Source: BCD1 sp942492125
GTDB taxonomy: Bacteria > Bacteroidota > Bacteroidia > Chitinophagales > Saprospiraceae
Length of the DNA: 64,000 nucleotides
Direction: 5' to 3'
Assembly: GCA_942492125.1 (NCBI GenBank)
Contig: CALODM010000039.1
Location: forward strand, 124,001-188,000
Shown here: piece by piece, positions 9,332 to 18,057 of the stretch
How the letters are laid out: the number at the start of each line of letters is the position of its first letter
Numbering within the stretch: the first letter of the stretch is position 1
Program-made: the position numbers and the translations under genes
Notes under the pieces: generated by a model
What the model was told of the DNA's origin: nothing
The model's input: the letters and a program-made list of their open reading frames with translations, nothing else
The model's database searches: none

Positions 9332-10162
9332 TTACTTCAATTTCTCCCGCAAAAAACGCAAAGCAATGGCATTGGCTTCGGTTGCAGCAGCTTCATTATA
9401 ACGGGGGCTGCTTGGGTTGGCGAAAGCATGATCCGCATCAAAAACATGGACCGTCAGACTTTTTTGGGCCACAGCTGTATTTTTCCTGAAATTTTGAACT
9501 ACTTCGCCATTGATGGAACCATCCTGCTCGGCAAAAATTCCCAGTATTTCAGCTTTTAGAGGCTCCAGTTCAGCGGGATCGTCCACGGGCATGCCATAGT
9601 ACAAAACACAACCCGCTCCCTGGTTTCCCAGTTGTATAGAGGCTTTTAGAGATAATCCTCCGCCAAAACACCAGCCAATTGTAGCAATTTCAGCCTTCGG
9701 GCCGCAGAAATCCATGATGCTGGAAATAATGGCAGTGCCACGTTCCTGGGTGTAGGCTTTCATATAGGTTACTGCATCTTCCCTTGTGGTAGCCACTTTG
9801 CCGTCATACATATCCGGCGCGATGATGGTTACAGTTCCAAGGCTGTCAAATAACCGGTCAGCTTCCTGCTTAATGTGGTCGTTCAATCCCCACCATTCCT
9901 GAAAAACAAAAAGTACTTTTTCAAGTGGTTTTTCAGCCAGGATAACATAAGCATTTACATCCCTGCCATCTACACCCGGGATTACCTTCATTTCTCCTTT
10001 TCCCTGATATGTTAAGACTTCAGGAATTTCATGTTTTTCCTGAAAGGAGGTATCATCGGCAAATTGAGCCATGCCTTCCTGCTTGACTTCTTTGTTCCTG
10101 GAATCCGTATTGCAGGCTGAGATTATTAGCGCCAAAGCGATGTATATGGATATTTTTTTCAT
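9332..10162 (-). CDS. Dienelactone hydrolase family lipoprotein
   Basis: An upstream in-frame start at 10207 exists, but ATG at 10162 is preferred because it begins a clean lipoprotein signal, MKKISIYIALALIISAC, with the lipidated Cys after IISA. The mature part has the alpha/beta-hydrolase core of the dienelactone hydrolase family: QEWWGLNDHIKQEADR, GWCFGGGLSLK with the nucleophile Cys in G-x-C-x-G-G, a catalytic Asp region AEQDGSI and the His in DADHAFAN. Classical members open cyclic lactones in aromatic catabolism, but this membrane-anchored form most likely works in the periplasm or at the outer membrane on an unknown ester. About 276 residues, complete triad. No aromatic-degradation genes surround it. 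Confidence 0.88.
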   Translation of the reverse strand: MKKISIYIALALIISACNTDSRNKEVKQEGMAQFADDTSFQEKHEIPEVLTYQGKGEMKVIPGVDGRDVNAYVILAEKPLEKVLFVFQEWWGLNDHIKQEADRLFDSLGTVTIIAPDMYDGKVATTREDAVTYMKAYTQERGTAIISSIMDFCGPKAEIATIGWCFGGGLSLKASIQLGNQGAGCVLYYGMPVDDPAELEPLKAEILGIFAEQDGSINGEVVQNFRKNTAVAQKSLTVHVFDADHAFANPSSPRYNEAAATEANAIALRFLREKLK

Positions 10163-10332
10163 CATTTTTCTAAATTTAAACAGGTAATGAATTCCAAATA
10201 TAACCAATTGCTATTCAAGGGAAAACTATTTTTCTGTTCATGCTTCATTGTATTCTTCCGGCTTTCGGTCATTTCATTCCCCTATTCTTCTATTTTTTCT
10301 ACCAAACTATACACCACATTCTTACAAAAAAT

Positions 10333-10340
10333 TACCTTTG
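10333..10340 (+). promoter_or_regulatory. Bacteroidota -7 box upstream of the E1 fusion gene
   Basis: TACCTTTG exactly fits TAnnTTTG and lies 28 nt before the ATG at 10368 that I regard as the true start of the dehydrogenase gene. A convincing -33 TTTG is not visible. Its placement supports the 10368 start over the internal TTG at 10430. Confidence 0.5.
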
Positions 10341-10367
10341 CGAATCTGATTCTGAAAAAATAAAACC

Positions 10368-12361
10368 ATGACAAAAGTTAGCGAACCCGTCATAGCTTAT
10401 AAAAAAGGGAGATTATCCAAAAAGACCTTTTGGACCTCTATAAAAGCATATTAAAACCAAGGCTTGTAGAAGAGAAAATGCTTATCCTTTTGCGACAAGG
10501 AAAAATAGGCAAATGGTTTTGTGGAATTGGGCAGGAAGCTATTTCTGTAGGTTGCACAGCAGCTTTGCAATCCAATGAATATATTTTTTCCATGCACCGG
10601 ACACTGGGGGTTTTTACCACCCGCGATGTACCACTGGAAAGGTTGGCTGCTCAATGGCAGGGCAAAAACCTTGGATTCACCAATGGCCGGGATCGTTCTT
10701 TTCATTTTGGTGCACCCGAATACCATATCATCGGGATGATTTCTCATTTGGGACCTCAGTTATCCCTGGCTGCAGGGGTAGCTTTATCTCACAAACTCAG
10801 AGGCGAAAACCGCGTATCACTCGCTTTTACGGGTGATGGCGCCACCAGTCAGGGAGAATTTCATGAAGCCTTGAATGTGGCGGCCGTTTGGCAATTACCC
10901 GTAATCTTTGTCATTGAAAATAATGGTTACGGGCTTTCTACTCCGAATTCAGAGCAGTTTCGTTGTGAAAAAATTTCTGATCGTGCTGTTGGTTACGGCA
11001 TGAGATCCGTTGTGGTCGATGGTAATAATGTTCTGGAAGTATACCAGACCATCTCCAGGCTTGCCAAGGAGCTGAGGGAAAATCCTGAGCCGGTAATGGT
11101 GGAATGTATGACCTTCAGAATGCATGGGCACGAAGAAGCCTCAGGAACCAAATATGTTCCCCCACATCTTTTTGAAGAATGGGGAGCCAAGGATCCTGTT
11201 GAAAATTATGAATTATACCTCCTGAACGAGGGTTTTATAACGGAAGAAGAAATTGCCGATATCAGAAAAAGCATGAAAGCTGATATCAATGCACGATTGA
11301 AGATTGCTTATGCCGAACCGGAGGTTAGTTTGTCTGTGGAAAAAGAGCTGGAAGATGTTTACGCACCTTTCGACAATAGTCCGGTGGCTCCCGTTGAGGA
11401 CACCAGGGAATTGCGCTTTATTGATGCCATATCAGAGGGCATGGATATAGCTATGCAGCGTCATGATCTGATCCTTATGGGGCAGGATATCGCTGAATAT
11501 GGAGGGGCCTTCAAAATTACAGAAGGCTTTGTGGGTAAATACGGAAAAGACCGTGTTCGGAATACACCGCTTTGTGAAAGTGCCATCCTGGGCATTTGCC
11601 TGGGCATGAGTATCCGTGGACATAAGACCATGATGGAAATGCAGTTTTCAGACTTCGTTTCTGTTGGTTTTAACCAGATCGTCAACAATCTCGCGAAATT
11701 GTACTACCGCTGGGGACAAAATGCTGATGTGGTGGTACGTATGCCTTCCGGTGGCGGAGTAGGTGCGGGACCGTTTCACTCTCAAACCATCGAAGCCTGG
11801 TTTACCCATACGCCCGGACTTAAAGTGGTTTATCCCTCCAATCCATACGATGCTAAAGGCTTATTGCTCGCCAGTTTTGAAGATCCCAACCCGGTGATGT
11901 TCTTTGAACACAAAGCTTTATACCGAAGTATTAAGGGGGAAGTACCCCAGGGGTTTTATACGGAAGAAATAGGGAAGGCAAAAGTTGTCCGCCAGGGAGA
12001 AGAACTTACCATCATTACGTACGGAATGGGGGTGTCCTGGGCGATGGCGGCCGTTGAACAACTTCAGGTCGATGCCGAAATCCTTGACTTGCGGACATTG
12101 CTGCCCCTGGATTATGACGCCATTGATGCGGTAGTCAAAAAAACGAATAAGGTCCTTGTTTTACATGAAGCCACCCTGACCGGTGGTTTTGGCGGAGAAA
12201 TTGCGGCGTACATTTCTGAAAACCTTTTTGAATACCTGGATGGACCTGTGGTGCGCGTTGCGTCGTTGGATACACCAATTCCTTTTGCCATTCCTTTGGA
12301 AAAGCAGTTTCTTCCGCTGGATCGCTTGAGGGATGCCCTGGTTAAACTTTTGAAATATTAA
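10368..12361 (+). CDS. Branched-chain 2-oxoacid dehydrogenase E1, alpha and beta fused (apparent frame break near the N-terminus)
   Basis: The open frame 10430-12361 (643 residues from TTG) carries the E1 alpha half with the thiamine diphosphate motif GDGATSQGEFHEAL ending in ENN (GDG at residues 135-137) and, from about residue 327, the E1 beta half (RFIDAISEGMDIAMQ, GQDIAEYGGAFKITEGF, PSNPYDAKGLL). The enzyme decarboxylates branched-chain 2-oxoacids and passes the acyl group to lipoyl E2. The fused arrangement is common in Bacteroidota. Upstream, ATG at 10368 reads MTKVSEPVIAYKKGRLSKKTF and then leaves frame. One extra T in the TTTT at 10428-10431 would join it to LDLYKSILKPR, giving 664 residues. 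So either the sequence lacks a base or translation starts at TTG without about 20 N-terminal residues. E2/E3 are not nearby. Confidence 0.85.
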
Positions 12362-12372
12362 GGATACTGGTC

Positions 12373-12437
12373 GGCAAGGGGATAAAAAAATAAATTTCGA
12401 GTTGTGCTGTATTCCAGTCATTTTCTCGCCCCTTGCC
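12373..12437. repeat. Inverted repeat GGCAAGGGG / CCCCTTGCC downstream of the E1 gene
   Basis: GGCAAGGGG at 12373-12381 and CCCCTTGCC at 12429-12437 form a perfect 9-bp stem with a 47-nt loop, starting 12 nt after the dehydrogenase stop. No T tract follows, so it is at best a Rho-dependent or mRNA-stabilising 3' hairpin. A related 8-mer pair lies downstream of the next operon. Confidence 0.5.
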
Positions 12438-12606
12438 TTAAGATTTGCTGTACTTCGGTCCACCTTATCTGCGCCTTTTGACCATATCACATTCAGGGAT
12501 TAATAAAGTGACAAAAGTCGCCTTTTTTTACCCCAAAATAGTTTAATTTTACCCTCCCAGACACACGTATTGACATGCTGTTCCGCTTGCGTAAAATAAC
12601 GCGCAA

Positions 12607-13737
12607 ATGGTTATAGAAAAATCACAAAAAGTACTGATCGACGGCTCCAGGATCATCACGGAAGCCTGCGTCAGATCCGGAGCCGATGCATTTGTAGGCT
12701 ATCCGATCACACCTTCCAATTTGTTTTACAGGTACAGCCAGAAACGCTTTCCCTTATTTATGGCAGGGCCTGATGAAATATCCGTGCTGCAATGGATGAC
12801 GGGCTTAAGTGCTGCCGGTAAATTTCCGGTAACCGCAACTTCATTTCCGGGGCTCGCACTAATGGTGGAAAGCCTTAACATGGCTTATATGATGGAAATG
12901 CCGATGTTGCTGATATTGGTGCAGCGGTTAGGTCCCAGTACCGGATCTGCAACAACCGGCGCACAGGGAGATTTGAAATTTTTAAACGGTATCATCTCCG
13001 GCGGGTATCCCTTGCCGGTATTTTGTCCTTCCAATTATGAGGAAGCCTGGGTCTTGACCCATAAAGCGATTGAAACGGCAAGGGAGTTGAGAACCCCGGT
13101 CGTACTGCTGACTTCCAAGGAAATGGTGATGACACAACGCAGTTTTGATTGGTCGGTACTTCCTGATATTGAAAAGGTTGTTTCGCCGATTTTTAGTCCT
13201 AAGGGGACCTACAAGCCTTACCAGGCTGATGAAAACCTTGTGCCTCCGTTTATCCCGCTTGGCAATGATGAATACCAGGTGCGCATCAATTCCTCAACTC
13301 ATGATAACGAAGGTTTGATCCGGAAAGGAACCCCTGAATCGCTTAATAATACCAAAAGGTTGAGGAGTAAGATTGAAAATGCATTGCCGAATATGACCTA
13401 TTATACGCTGGACGAAGTACCCTTTGCCACCGAACTGATCGTCACCTATGGTATTTCCTCGGATGCAGCCAGAGATGCATTACAGGAACTCAGGGCGTCG
13501 GATCACAAAGTTTCCTTGTTGACCGTCAATACTTTATTGCCGGTTCCGGAAAAGGTAATGCAAATTATTAACCGTTATGATCACATAACTTTTGTGGAAG
13601 AAAATCTCAGTGGTCTTTACAGGGAGATCATCTTTGGTCAGATGCCAAAACCAGGTGTCCGGTCCGTCAATAAGATCGGCAGTATGATCGGTCCTTCCGA
13701 AATAGTGGCTGAAGTGTTCAGGAACTATCAGGGGTGA
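12607..13737 (+). CDS. 2-oxoacid:ferredoxin oxidoreductase, alpha subunit without gamma domain
   Basis: The 376-residue protein matches the pyrimidine-binding alpha subunit of 2-oxoglutarate/2-oxoacid:acceptor oxidoreductases: ACVRSGADAFVGYPITPSN near the N-terminus, TATSFPGLALMVESLNMAYM, LVQRLGPSTGSATTGAQGDL, and a C-terminal transketolase-like domain (VTYGISSDAARDAL, FVEENLSGLYREI). It works with the beta subunit encoded 61 nt downstream to convert a 2-oxoacid and CoA to acyl-CoA with reduction of ferredoxin. In many Bacteroidota the alpha chain is about 600 residues because a gamma domain is fused at its N-terminus. Here that domain is missing from alpha and appears at the end of beta instead. 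ATG at 12607 is the natural start. The exact substrate (2-oxoglutarate, pyruvate or branched) is open. Confidence 0.85.
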   Translation: MVIEKSQKVLIDGSRIITEACVRSGADAFVGYPITPSNLFYRYSQKRFPLFMAGPDEISVLQWMTGLSAAGKFPVTATSFPGLALMVESLNMAYMMEMPMLLILVQRLGPSTGSATTGAQGDLKFLNGIISGGYPLPVFCPSNYEEAWVLTHKAIETARELRTPVVLLTSKEMVMTQRSFDWSVLPDIEKVVSPIFSPKGTYKPYQADENLVPPFIPLGNDEYQVRINSSTHDNEGLIRKGTPESLNNTKRLRSKIENALPNMTYYTLDEVPFATELIVTYGISSDAARDALQELRASDHKVSLLTVNTLLPVPEKVMQIINRYDHITFVEENLSGLYREIIFGQMPKPGVRSVNKIGSMIGPSEIVAEVFRNYQG

Positions 13738-13798
13738 TTCCCGCGTTCTGTGTGAATTGTTTTTTCACAGATTGAAAACTTACTTAAAAAAGTAACCC

Positions 13799-15031
13799 AT
13801 GACTCAAAAAATATTAACAGATCAAAAGTTTCCGTTTTGCCCCGGTTGCGGGCATGGTGTCGCAGTGAAAAATATTTCAAAAGCGCTCACAGCATTGGAT
13901 TATACGCCACTGGACGTAGTGGTCGTCAGTGATATAGGGTGCAGCGGCCTGGTGGATCCTTTGTTTGCAACCCACACCATCCATGGTCTTCATGGCCGTG
14001 CTCCGGCCCTTGGGCTTGGAATTTCTTTGGGATTGACGAGTCCTGAAAAAAAGGTAATTGTAATACAGGGAGACGGTGGGGTGACGATCGGTTTGCAGCA
14101 TGTACTGGAAGCTGCCAGGCGCAATAGCAATATGACGCTGGTTGTACTTAATAACCAGCTTTATGGAATGACCGGAGGTCAGATGAGTGGGTTATCAACC
14201 AATGATTTTAAGGAGTATAAACATTTTCCGGATACAGCGCCACCCTTTGATATTGTCAAACTGGCTCATCAGGCAGGGGCGGGTTACGCGGTACGGGTAA
14301 CTGACCCAAAAGATATGGAGGGTAAATTGAAGCAAGCCTTTGCTTTTAGTGGATTTGCTATTGTGGAAATATCCAGTATGTGTACCTCCTATGCCTACAA
14401 GAAACTGAGTGAATTCAAAGGAGTGCTTTATGATGCGGTAGACCTTCACAACGAACGTGAAACAGCGGAATATAGGTATGAAGAAACAGATTCGCTATTT
14501 GAACAAAGGGATATACTGACTAAGGCATTTGAATCAAAAATTCAGGGAAAGGTTGGTGTAGTCATAGCCGGATCTGCAGGGGGCGGTGTACAATCTGCTG
14601 CTAAATTGCTGGCGAATGCCGGAATAATGTCGGGGTTGCATACTACGATGAAAGGGGAGTACCCTATTACGGTCGGAACCGGATTTTCCGCGGCTGAGGT
14701 GATCTTTTCAACGGAACCCATCCACTACACGGGCCTGGAAGCTCCTGACTTTATCATCATGCTTACAAAGGATGGGTTTAATAAAGTCAAGGGAAGAATT
14801 AAACCCAGAACAAAGGTAATTGCGGATGATGAGTTAAAACCAGATTATGAACAATCAGCGGATTTTCAGCCACTGTTAAAAGCAGGCGGAAAAAAAGGAG
14901 CTGCGCTCAAAGGGGTGTTGCATTGGGTTGAAACCACTAACTTAATTTCCCGGGAGGCATTTTTTGCAGCTGTGGGAAGACACAAATATGCTGCGGCTTT
15001 ACTGGAATCGCTAGGGGAATTAACGGTTTGA
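13799..15031 (+). CDS. 2-oxoacid:ferredoxin oxidoreductase, beta subunit fused to gamma domain
   Basis: Residues 1 to about 245 form the thiamine-diphosphate beta subunit: PFCPGCGHGVAVKNI, GCSGLVD, HGRAPALGLG, GDGGVTIGLQHVLEAARR followed by VVLNNQLYGMTGGQ (metal-binding GDG...NN). From about residue 255, GVVIAGSAGGGVQSAAKLLANAG, EYPITVGTG and FSTEPIHYTGLEAPDFIIMLT are the gamma (POR catalytic) domain. Ordinary beta subunits are about 280-340 residues, so the C-terminal gamma extension explains the length of 410. Together with the preceding alpha gene all three catalytic parts are present, split in an unusual way. No separate ferredoxin (delta) subunit is encoded here. The gene ends with an 8-bp inverted repeat just downstream. 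Confidence 0.86.
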   Translation: MTQKILTDQKFPFCPGCGHGVAVKNISKALTALDYTPLDVVVVSDIGCSGLVDPLFATHTIHGLHGRAPALGLGISLGLTSPEKKVIVIQGDGGVTIGLQHVLEAARRNSNMTLVVLNNQLYGMTGGQMSGLSTNDFKEYKHFPDTAPPFDIVKLAHQAGAGYAVRVTDPKDMEGKLKQAFAFSGFAIVEISSMCTSYAYKKLSEFKGVLYDAVDLHNERETAEYRYEETDSLFEQRDILTKAFESKIQGKVGVVIAGSAGGGVQSAAKLLANAGIMSGLHTTMKGEYPITVGTGFSAAEVIFSTEPIHYTGLEAPDFIIMLTKDGFNKVKGRIKPRTKVIADDELKPDYEQSADFQPLLKAGGKKGAALKGVLHWVETTNLISREAFFAAVGRHKYAAALLESLGELTV

Positions 15032-15209
15032 TTAACCCTTGCCTTTTGTAACTTTGGTTACCAATACCCCAAAGTGGCAAGGGAGATTGATACTGTAATT
15101 TTTTTAAATCGAAACCTCATTGTTGAAGCTGGAGGCAGGTTAGACATTTTGCATTCTTTGTTCACAATTCAGCCAGTTTTGACTAGAAAAGGAATTTATT
15201 TAATGTTTC

Positions 15210-15240
15210 CATTTTTTTTTGATCATGCCAAAAAAAAATG
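15210..15240 (+). terminator. A/T-tract hairpin, possible bidirectional terminator
   Basis: A perfect 11-bp stem made almost wholly of nine T and nine A surrounds GATCATGCC. It is weak thermodynamically but could end transcription in either direction because it supplies a U tract on both strands. It is a low-confidence terminator, about 180 nt after the oxidoreductase operon. Confidence 0.3.
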
Positions 15241-15480
15241 ACTGCGGCCGAGCGATCAAAATCTTTTCTTTTGAAAGACTATGGACATGATTTTTTTTAA
15301 AATTGGCATATACTGTAGGTCAATTTTTTATTTAATTTAATGTATTGGTTTAAAAATCAAGGGCTTATTGGATAAACAGGCTGAAAGGTAAACCCTTTGC
15401 CGAAATTAATATTCCAATTTACATTTTTTTATAAACAACTCAATATTAGGTTGATAGGATTAAAAAGTTACCTTGAATAC

Positions 15481-15511
15481 TTTGAACAGATATAAAAATC
15501 ATTTATCTTTG
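15481..15511 (+). promoter_or_regulatory. Bacteroidota promoter (-33 TTTG, -7 TATCTTTG)
   Basis: TTTG at 15481-15484 and TATCTTTG at 15504-15511 are separated by 19 nt, close to the known Bacteroidetes primary-sigma consensus. It predicts a start near 15518 and a leader of about 120 nt ahead of the DUF5606 gene. A second -7-like box, TACATTTG at 15601-15608, lies nearer to the gene but lacks a matching -33. Confidence 0.6.
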
Positions 15512-15637
15512 CTTCGAACTTGATGAGGAATTACCCCCACCTATTTCCTTATTGGCATCTACATTTTCAATCCACAGTCTTAAATATTTCCTTTTGTTTG
15601 TACATTTGTGCCCCAAACAAAAAGGAAATAGCTTATT

Positions 15638-16066
15638 ATGAATTTTGATGAGATTATCGCGGTGAGCGGCCTGGGTGGCCTGTACCGCATGGTTGCAAAC
15701 CGAAGTAATGGTTTGATTGTTGAAGAACTCGGTTCCGGCAAGCGTCGATTTGCGTCAGCCAGGAAGCATCAGTTCACTCCATTAGCCTCCATTGGTATTT
15801 ATACGGATGACGGTGATACGCTGGAACTGAAGAAAGTTTTTCGCAACATGAACGATCAATTCGATGACAATCCTCCCCCTGATTTGAATAGTTCCGGGGA
15901 AGATCTAAGAGAATATTTCAGTGATGTTTTACCCAATTACGATCCGGACAGGGTGAAAGTTGCCGATATTAAGAAAGTAATAAAATGGTTTGTCTTCCTC
16001 AGCGAGGGAAAAATGTTATCCCTTGAAGACAATACTGACGACACGAATAATAATCCAGAGGAATAA
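15638..16066 (+). CDS. DUF5606 domain protein
   Basis: The 142-residue acidic protein starts MNFDEIIAVSGLGGLYRMVA and continues with a short all-beta core (GLIVEELGSGKRRFASARKHQFTPL, SIGIYTDDGDTLELKKVF), the signature of DUF5606, a small family I know only from Bacteroidota. The conserved N-terminal domain covers about residues 1-60; a helical second part (DLREYFSDVLPNYD, VKVADIKKVIKWF) follows and the tail is an Asp/Asn/Glu-rich stretch. No enzyme motif is visible and the function is unknown. It is followed 68 nt later by a peptidase gene on the same strand with a small hairpin between, so the two may share a transcript. Confidence 0.85.
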   Translation: MNFDEIIAVSGLGGLYRMVANRSNGLIVEELGSGKRRFASARKHQFTPLASIGIYTDDGDTLELKKVFRNMNDQFDDNPPPDLNSSGEDLREYFSDVLPNYDPDRVKVADIKKVIKWFVFLSEGKMLSLEDNTDDTNNNPEE

Positions 16067-16093
16067 ATTTATTTATTTCCGGACGACCTGACG

Positions 16094-16117
16094 CGGAAAA
16101 CTTTTAGCGTTTTTCCG
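16094..16117 (+). promoter_or_regulatory. Small hairpin between DUF5606 and the M3 peptidase gene
   Basis: CGGAAAA (16094-16100) pairs with TTTTCCG (16111-16117) around a 10-nt loop, 18 nt before the ATG of the peptidase gene. It could be a weak attenuator or a processing site; no U run follows directly. Confidence 0.3.
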
Positions 16118-16134
16118 TTGGAAAAAATAATATT

Positions 16135-17859
16135 ATGAGAGCTACTGACGAATCTGTTCGACAGGAGGATATTTTTATATCAAACCGATTTAAGGTGACA
16201 TCCTGGAACGCGTTGCAGCCTTATTACGACGACCTTGCTCAAAGGCAATTGTCAGATGTTAAGGATTTGGAACAATGGATAATAGACCGTAGTAAATTAG
16301 AGGCAATTGTAAGTGAGGCTTTTGGATGGCGCTATATTAATATCACAAGAGACAGTGCAGATGAACAAGCAGCTATGTTGTATCAACAAGCCATACAAGA
16401 GCTCGCTCCACAGATTTATGCTTACGAAAATGTTCTCAATAAAAAGTTGGTAGATTCTCCCTATTTCGATAACCTGGATAAAGACAAGTTTTTTATTTAT
16501 TGTCGGAATGTAAAAAATGCTGTAGAGCTCTTCAACGAAAAGAATATTCCTATCTCCACAGAAGTACAGCTCAAATCCAAAGAACACGGTAAAATATTTT
16601 CTGAAATGACCATCGGTGTACACGGTGTTCAAATGACTTTGCAAAAGGCAGGTTCTCTGCTTGAAGAGACAGATCGTGTTTACCGCGAAAGTATCTATCA
16701 CAAAATAAATCAGCGTATTCTCCAGGATAACGAACCCCTGGAGGATCTTTTTGATAATCTGCTTGTGAAACGTCACCACATGGCGTTGAATGCAGGTTTC
16801 GAAAATTTCCGTGATTATAAATTTGCGGCACTTGGCCGTTTTGATTATTCCGTTAAGGATTGTCTTGAATTTCATGATTCCATCCAGCATGAAATACTGC
16901 CCCTCCTGGATGCACTCAATCGCTACCGGAAAGAAAAACTTGGTCTCGACGTATTAAGACCTTGGGATATTCATGTGGATACCAATGCCAAACAACCTTT
17001 GCGTCCATTTGAAACCACAGATGAATTGCTGGAAAAAACCATCGTCTGTCTGAATAAGCTCCATCCTGCTTTTGGAAAGAATATTGCGACCATGAGGGAG
17101 ATGAAGCATCTTGATCTCGGTTCCCGAAAGGGTAAACGTCCGGGTGGGTATAATATGCCGCTTCACTTGACTGGTGTCCCTTTCATTTTCATGAATGCCA
17201 CCAATACGCTCAATGACCTGAGGACCTTGTTACACGAAAGCGGCCATGCTGTGCACGCTTTTCAGACTGCAGAGTTGGAATTAAATTCTGCGAAAAGGGT
17301 TCCTTCTGAAGTCGCTGAACTGGCAGCAATGACCATGGAGCTGTTGACCATGGATCACTGGGATGTATTCTTCGAAAATGAAGATGATCTCAAAAGAGCC
17401 AAGATCAATCAGTTAGAAACTGTGCTCAAAGTACTGCCCTGGGTCGCTACCATTGATAAATTCCAGCATTGGGTTTATACCAACCCAAATCATAACAGAG
17501 AGGAAAGAAAAGCGGCCTGGATGGAGATCATGAATAATTTCAGGTCGAATGAAATTGACAACTCTGATCTGGAGCACTACTCAGAATATATCTGGCATAA
17601 ACAATTACACATATTTGAAGTGCCATTTTACTATATTGAATACGGAATGGCCCAGTTAGGGGCTATTGCTATCTGGAAAAATTACAGAGAAAATCCTGGC
17701 AAAACAATAGACGCGTATATCGATGCTTTGAAGCTTGGATACACCAAGCCAATCGGTGAAATCTATCAAACAGCGGGTATCTCCTTTAATTTTTCAAGAT
17801 CATACATCCATGAATTGGGAGCCTTTGTTAAAAAGGAACTCAAGGATTTACTTCGCTAA
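16135..17859 (+). CDS. M3-family oligoendopeptidase (PepF-like)
   Basis: The 574-residue protein has the M3 zinc peptidase active site H367-E-S-G-H371 in LLHESGHAVHAF, with the third ligand region (ELAAMTMELL) about 25 residues later, plus the C-terminal helical barrel typical of thimet/PepF peptidases. There is no signal peptide, so it acts in the cytoplasm, cleaving short peptides as part of turnover. Length is near the usual 560-600. The ATG at 16135 follows an A-rich leader. An intrinsic terminator lies at 17874-17921. Whether it is closer to PepF or to another M3 subfamily cannot be decided by eye. Confidence 0.9.
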   Translation: MRATDESVRQEDIFISNRFKVTSWNALQPYYDDLAQRQLSDVKDLEQWIIDRSKLEAIVSEAFGWRYINITRDSADEQAAMLYQQAIQELAPQIYAYENVLNKKLVDSPYFDNLDKDKFFIYCRNVKNAVELFNEKNIPISTEVQLKSKEHGKIFSEMTIGVHGVQMTLQKAGSLLEETDRVYRESIYHKINQRILQDNEPLEDLFDNLLVKRHHMALNAGFENFRDYKFAALGRFDYSVKDCLEFHDSIQHEILPLLDALNRYRKEKLGLDVLRPWDIHVDTNAKQPLRPFETTDELLEKTIVCLNKLHPAFGKNIATMREMKHLDLGSRKGKRPGGYNMPLHLTGVPFIFMNATNTLNDLRTLLHESGHAVHAFQTAELELNSAKRVPSEVAELAAMTMELLTMDHWDVFFENEDDLKRAKINQLETVLKVLPWVATIDKFQHWVYTNPNHNREERKAAWMEIMNNFRSNEIDNSDLEHYSEYIWHKQLHIFEVPFYYIEYGMAQLGAIAIWKNYRENPGKTIDAYIDALKLGYTKPIGEIYQTAGISFNFSRSYIHELGAFVKKELKDLLR

Positions 17860-17873
17860 AATTTAATTTAAAC

Positions 17874-17921
17874 AACATTTACCTGAAGATCCATTCCTTT
17901 TCTTCAGTAATGTTATTTTTT
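17874..17921 (+). terminator. Intrinsic terminator after the M3 peptidase gene
   Basis: AACATTTACCTGAAGA (17874-17889) pairs, with a small bulge, with TCTTCAGTAATGTT (17901-17914), followed by ATTTTTT. It starts 15 nt after the stop codon. Confidence 0.65.
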
Positions 17922-17961
17922 ACAGGTGACCTCTCACCTTGAAACACTATACTTTTTTAAA

Positions 17962-17989
17962 CATCCTTCCAACAACCTCAGGAAGGATG
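17962..17989. repeat. Perfect 9-bp inverted repeat upstream of the GT2 gene
   Basis: CATCCTTCC (17962-17970) and GGAAGGATG (17981-17989) enclose a 10-nt loop. An A8 tract follows, so on the plus strand it is not a terminator; it sits just upstream of the predicted promoter box and could be a regulatory palindrome. Confidence 0.35.
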
Positions 17990-18031
17990 TAAAAAAAACG
18001 ATTCTTCTCGCTGATATCCCCCTTCAAAGCA

Positions 18032-18039
18032 TATATTTG
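18032..18039 (+). promoter_or_regulatory. Bacteroidota -7 box upstream of GT2 gene
   Basis: TATATTTG fits TAnnTTTG and lies 18 nt before the ATG at 18058, implying a very short leader. No strong -33 element is visible. Confidence 0.45.
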
Positions 18040-18057
18040 CGCCATAATTGCTGAAAA

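Larger units (their letters stand above)
15032..15637. other. Long intergenic region: 3' hairpins, then promoter motifs
   Basis: No gene is seen. CCCTTGCC (15036-15043) and GGCAAGGG (15076-15083) can pair just after the oxidoreductase stop. An 11-bp perfect inverted repeat, CAT9 (15210-15220) and A9TG (15230-15240) with a 9-nt loop, lies further on, and TGCCAA (15226-15231) can alternatively pair with TTGGCA (15303-15308). The last 160 nt hold two promoter-like boxes for the next gene. Confidence 0.55.

Noticed and set aside
10428..10431. Programmed ribosomal frameshift in the BCKDH E1 gene
   Set aside because: A TTTT run without a slippery heptamer or downstream structure is not a known frameshift site, and the same kind of break occurs in four unrelated genes.
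16297..16890. Minus-strand reading frame of 197 codons inside the M3 peptidase gene
   Set aside because: It is antisense to a conserved gene, rich in Ile, Phe and Cys as expected from a reversed frame, with no recognisable domain.
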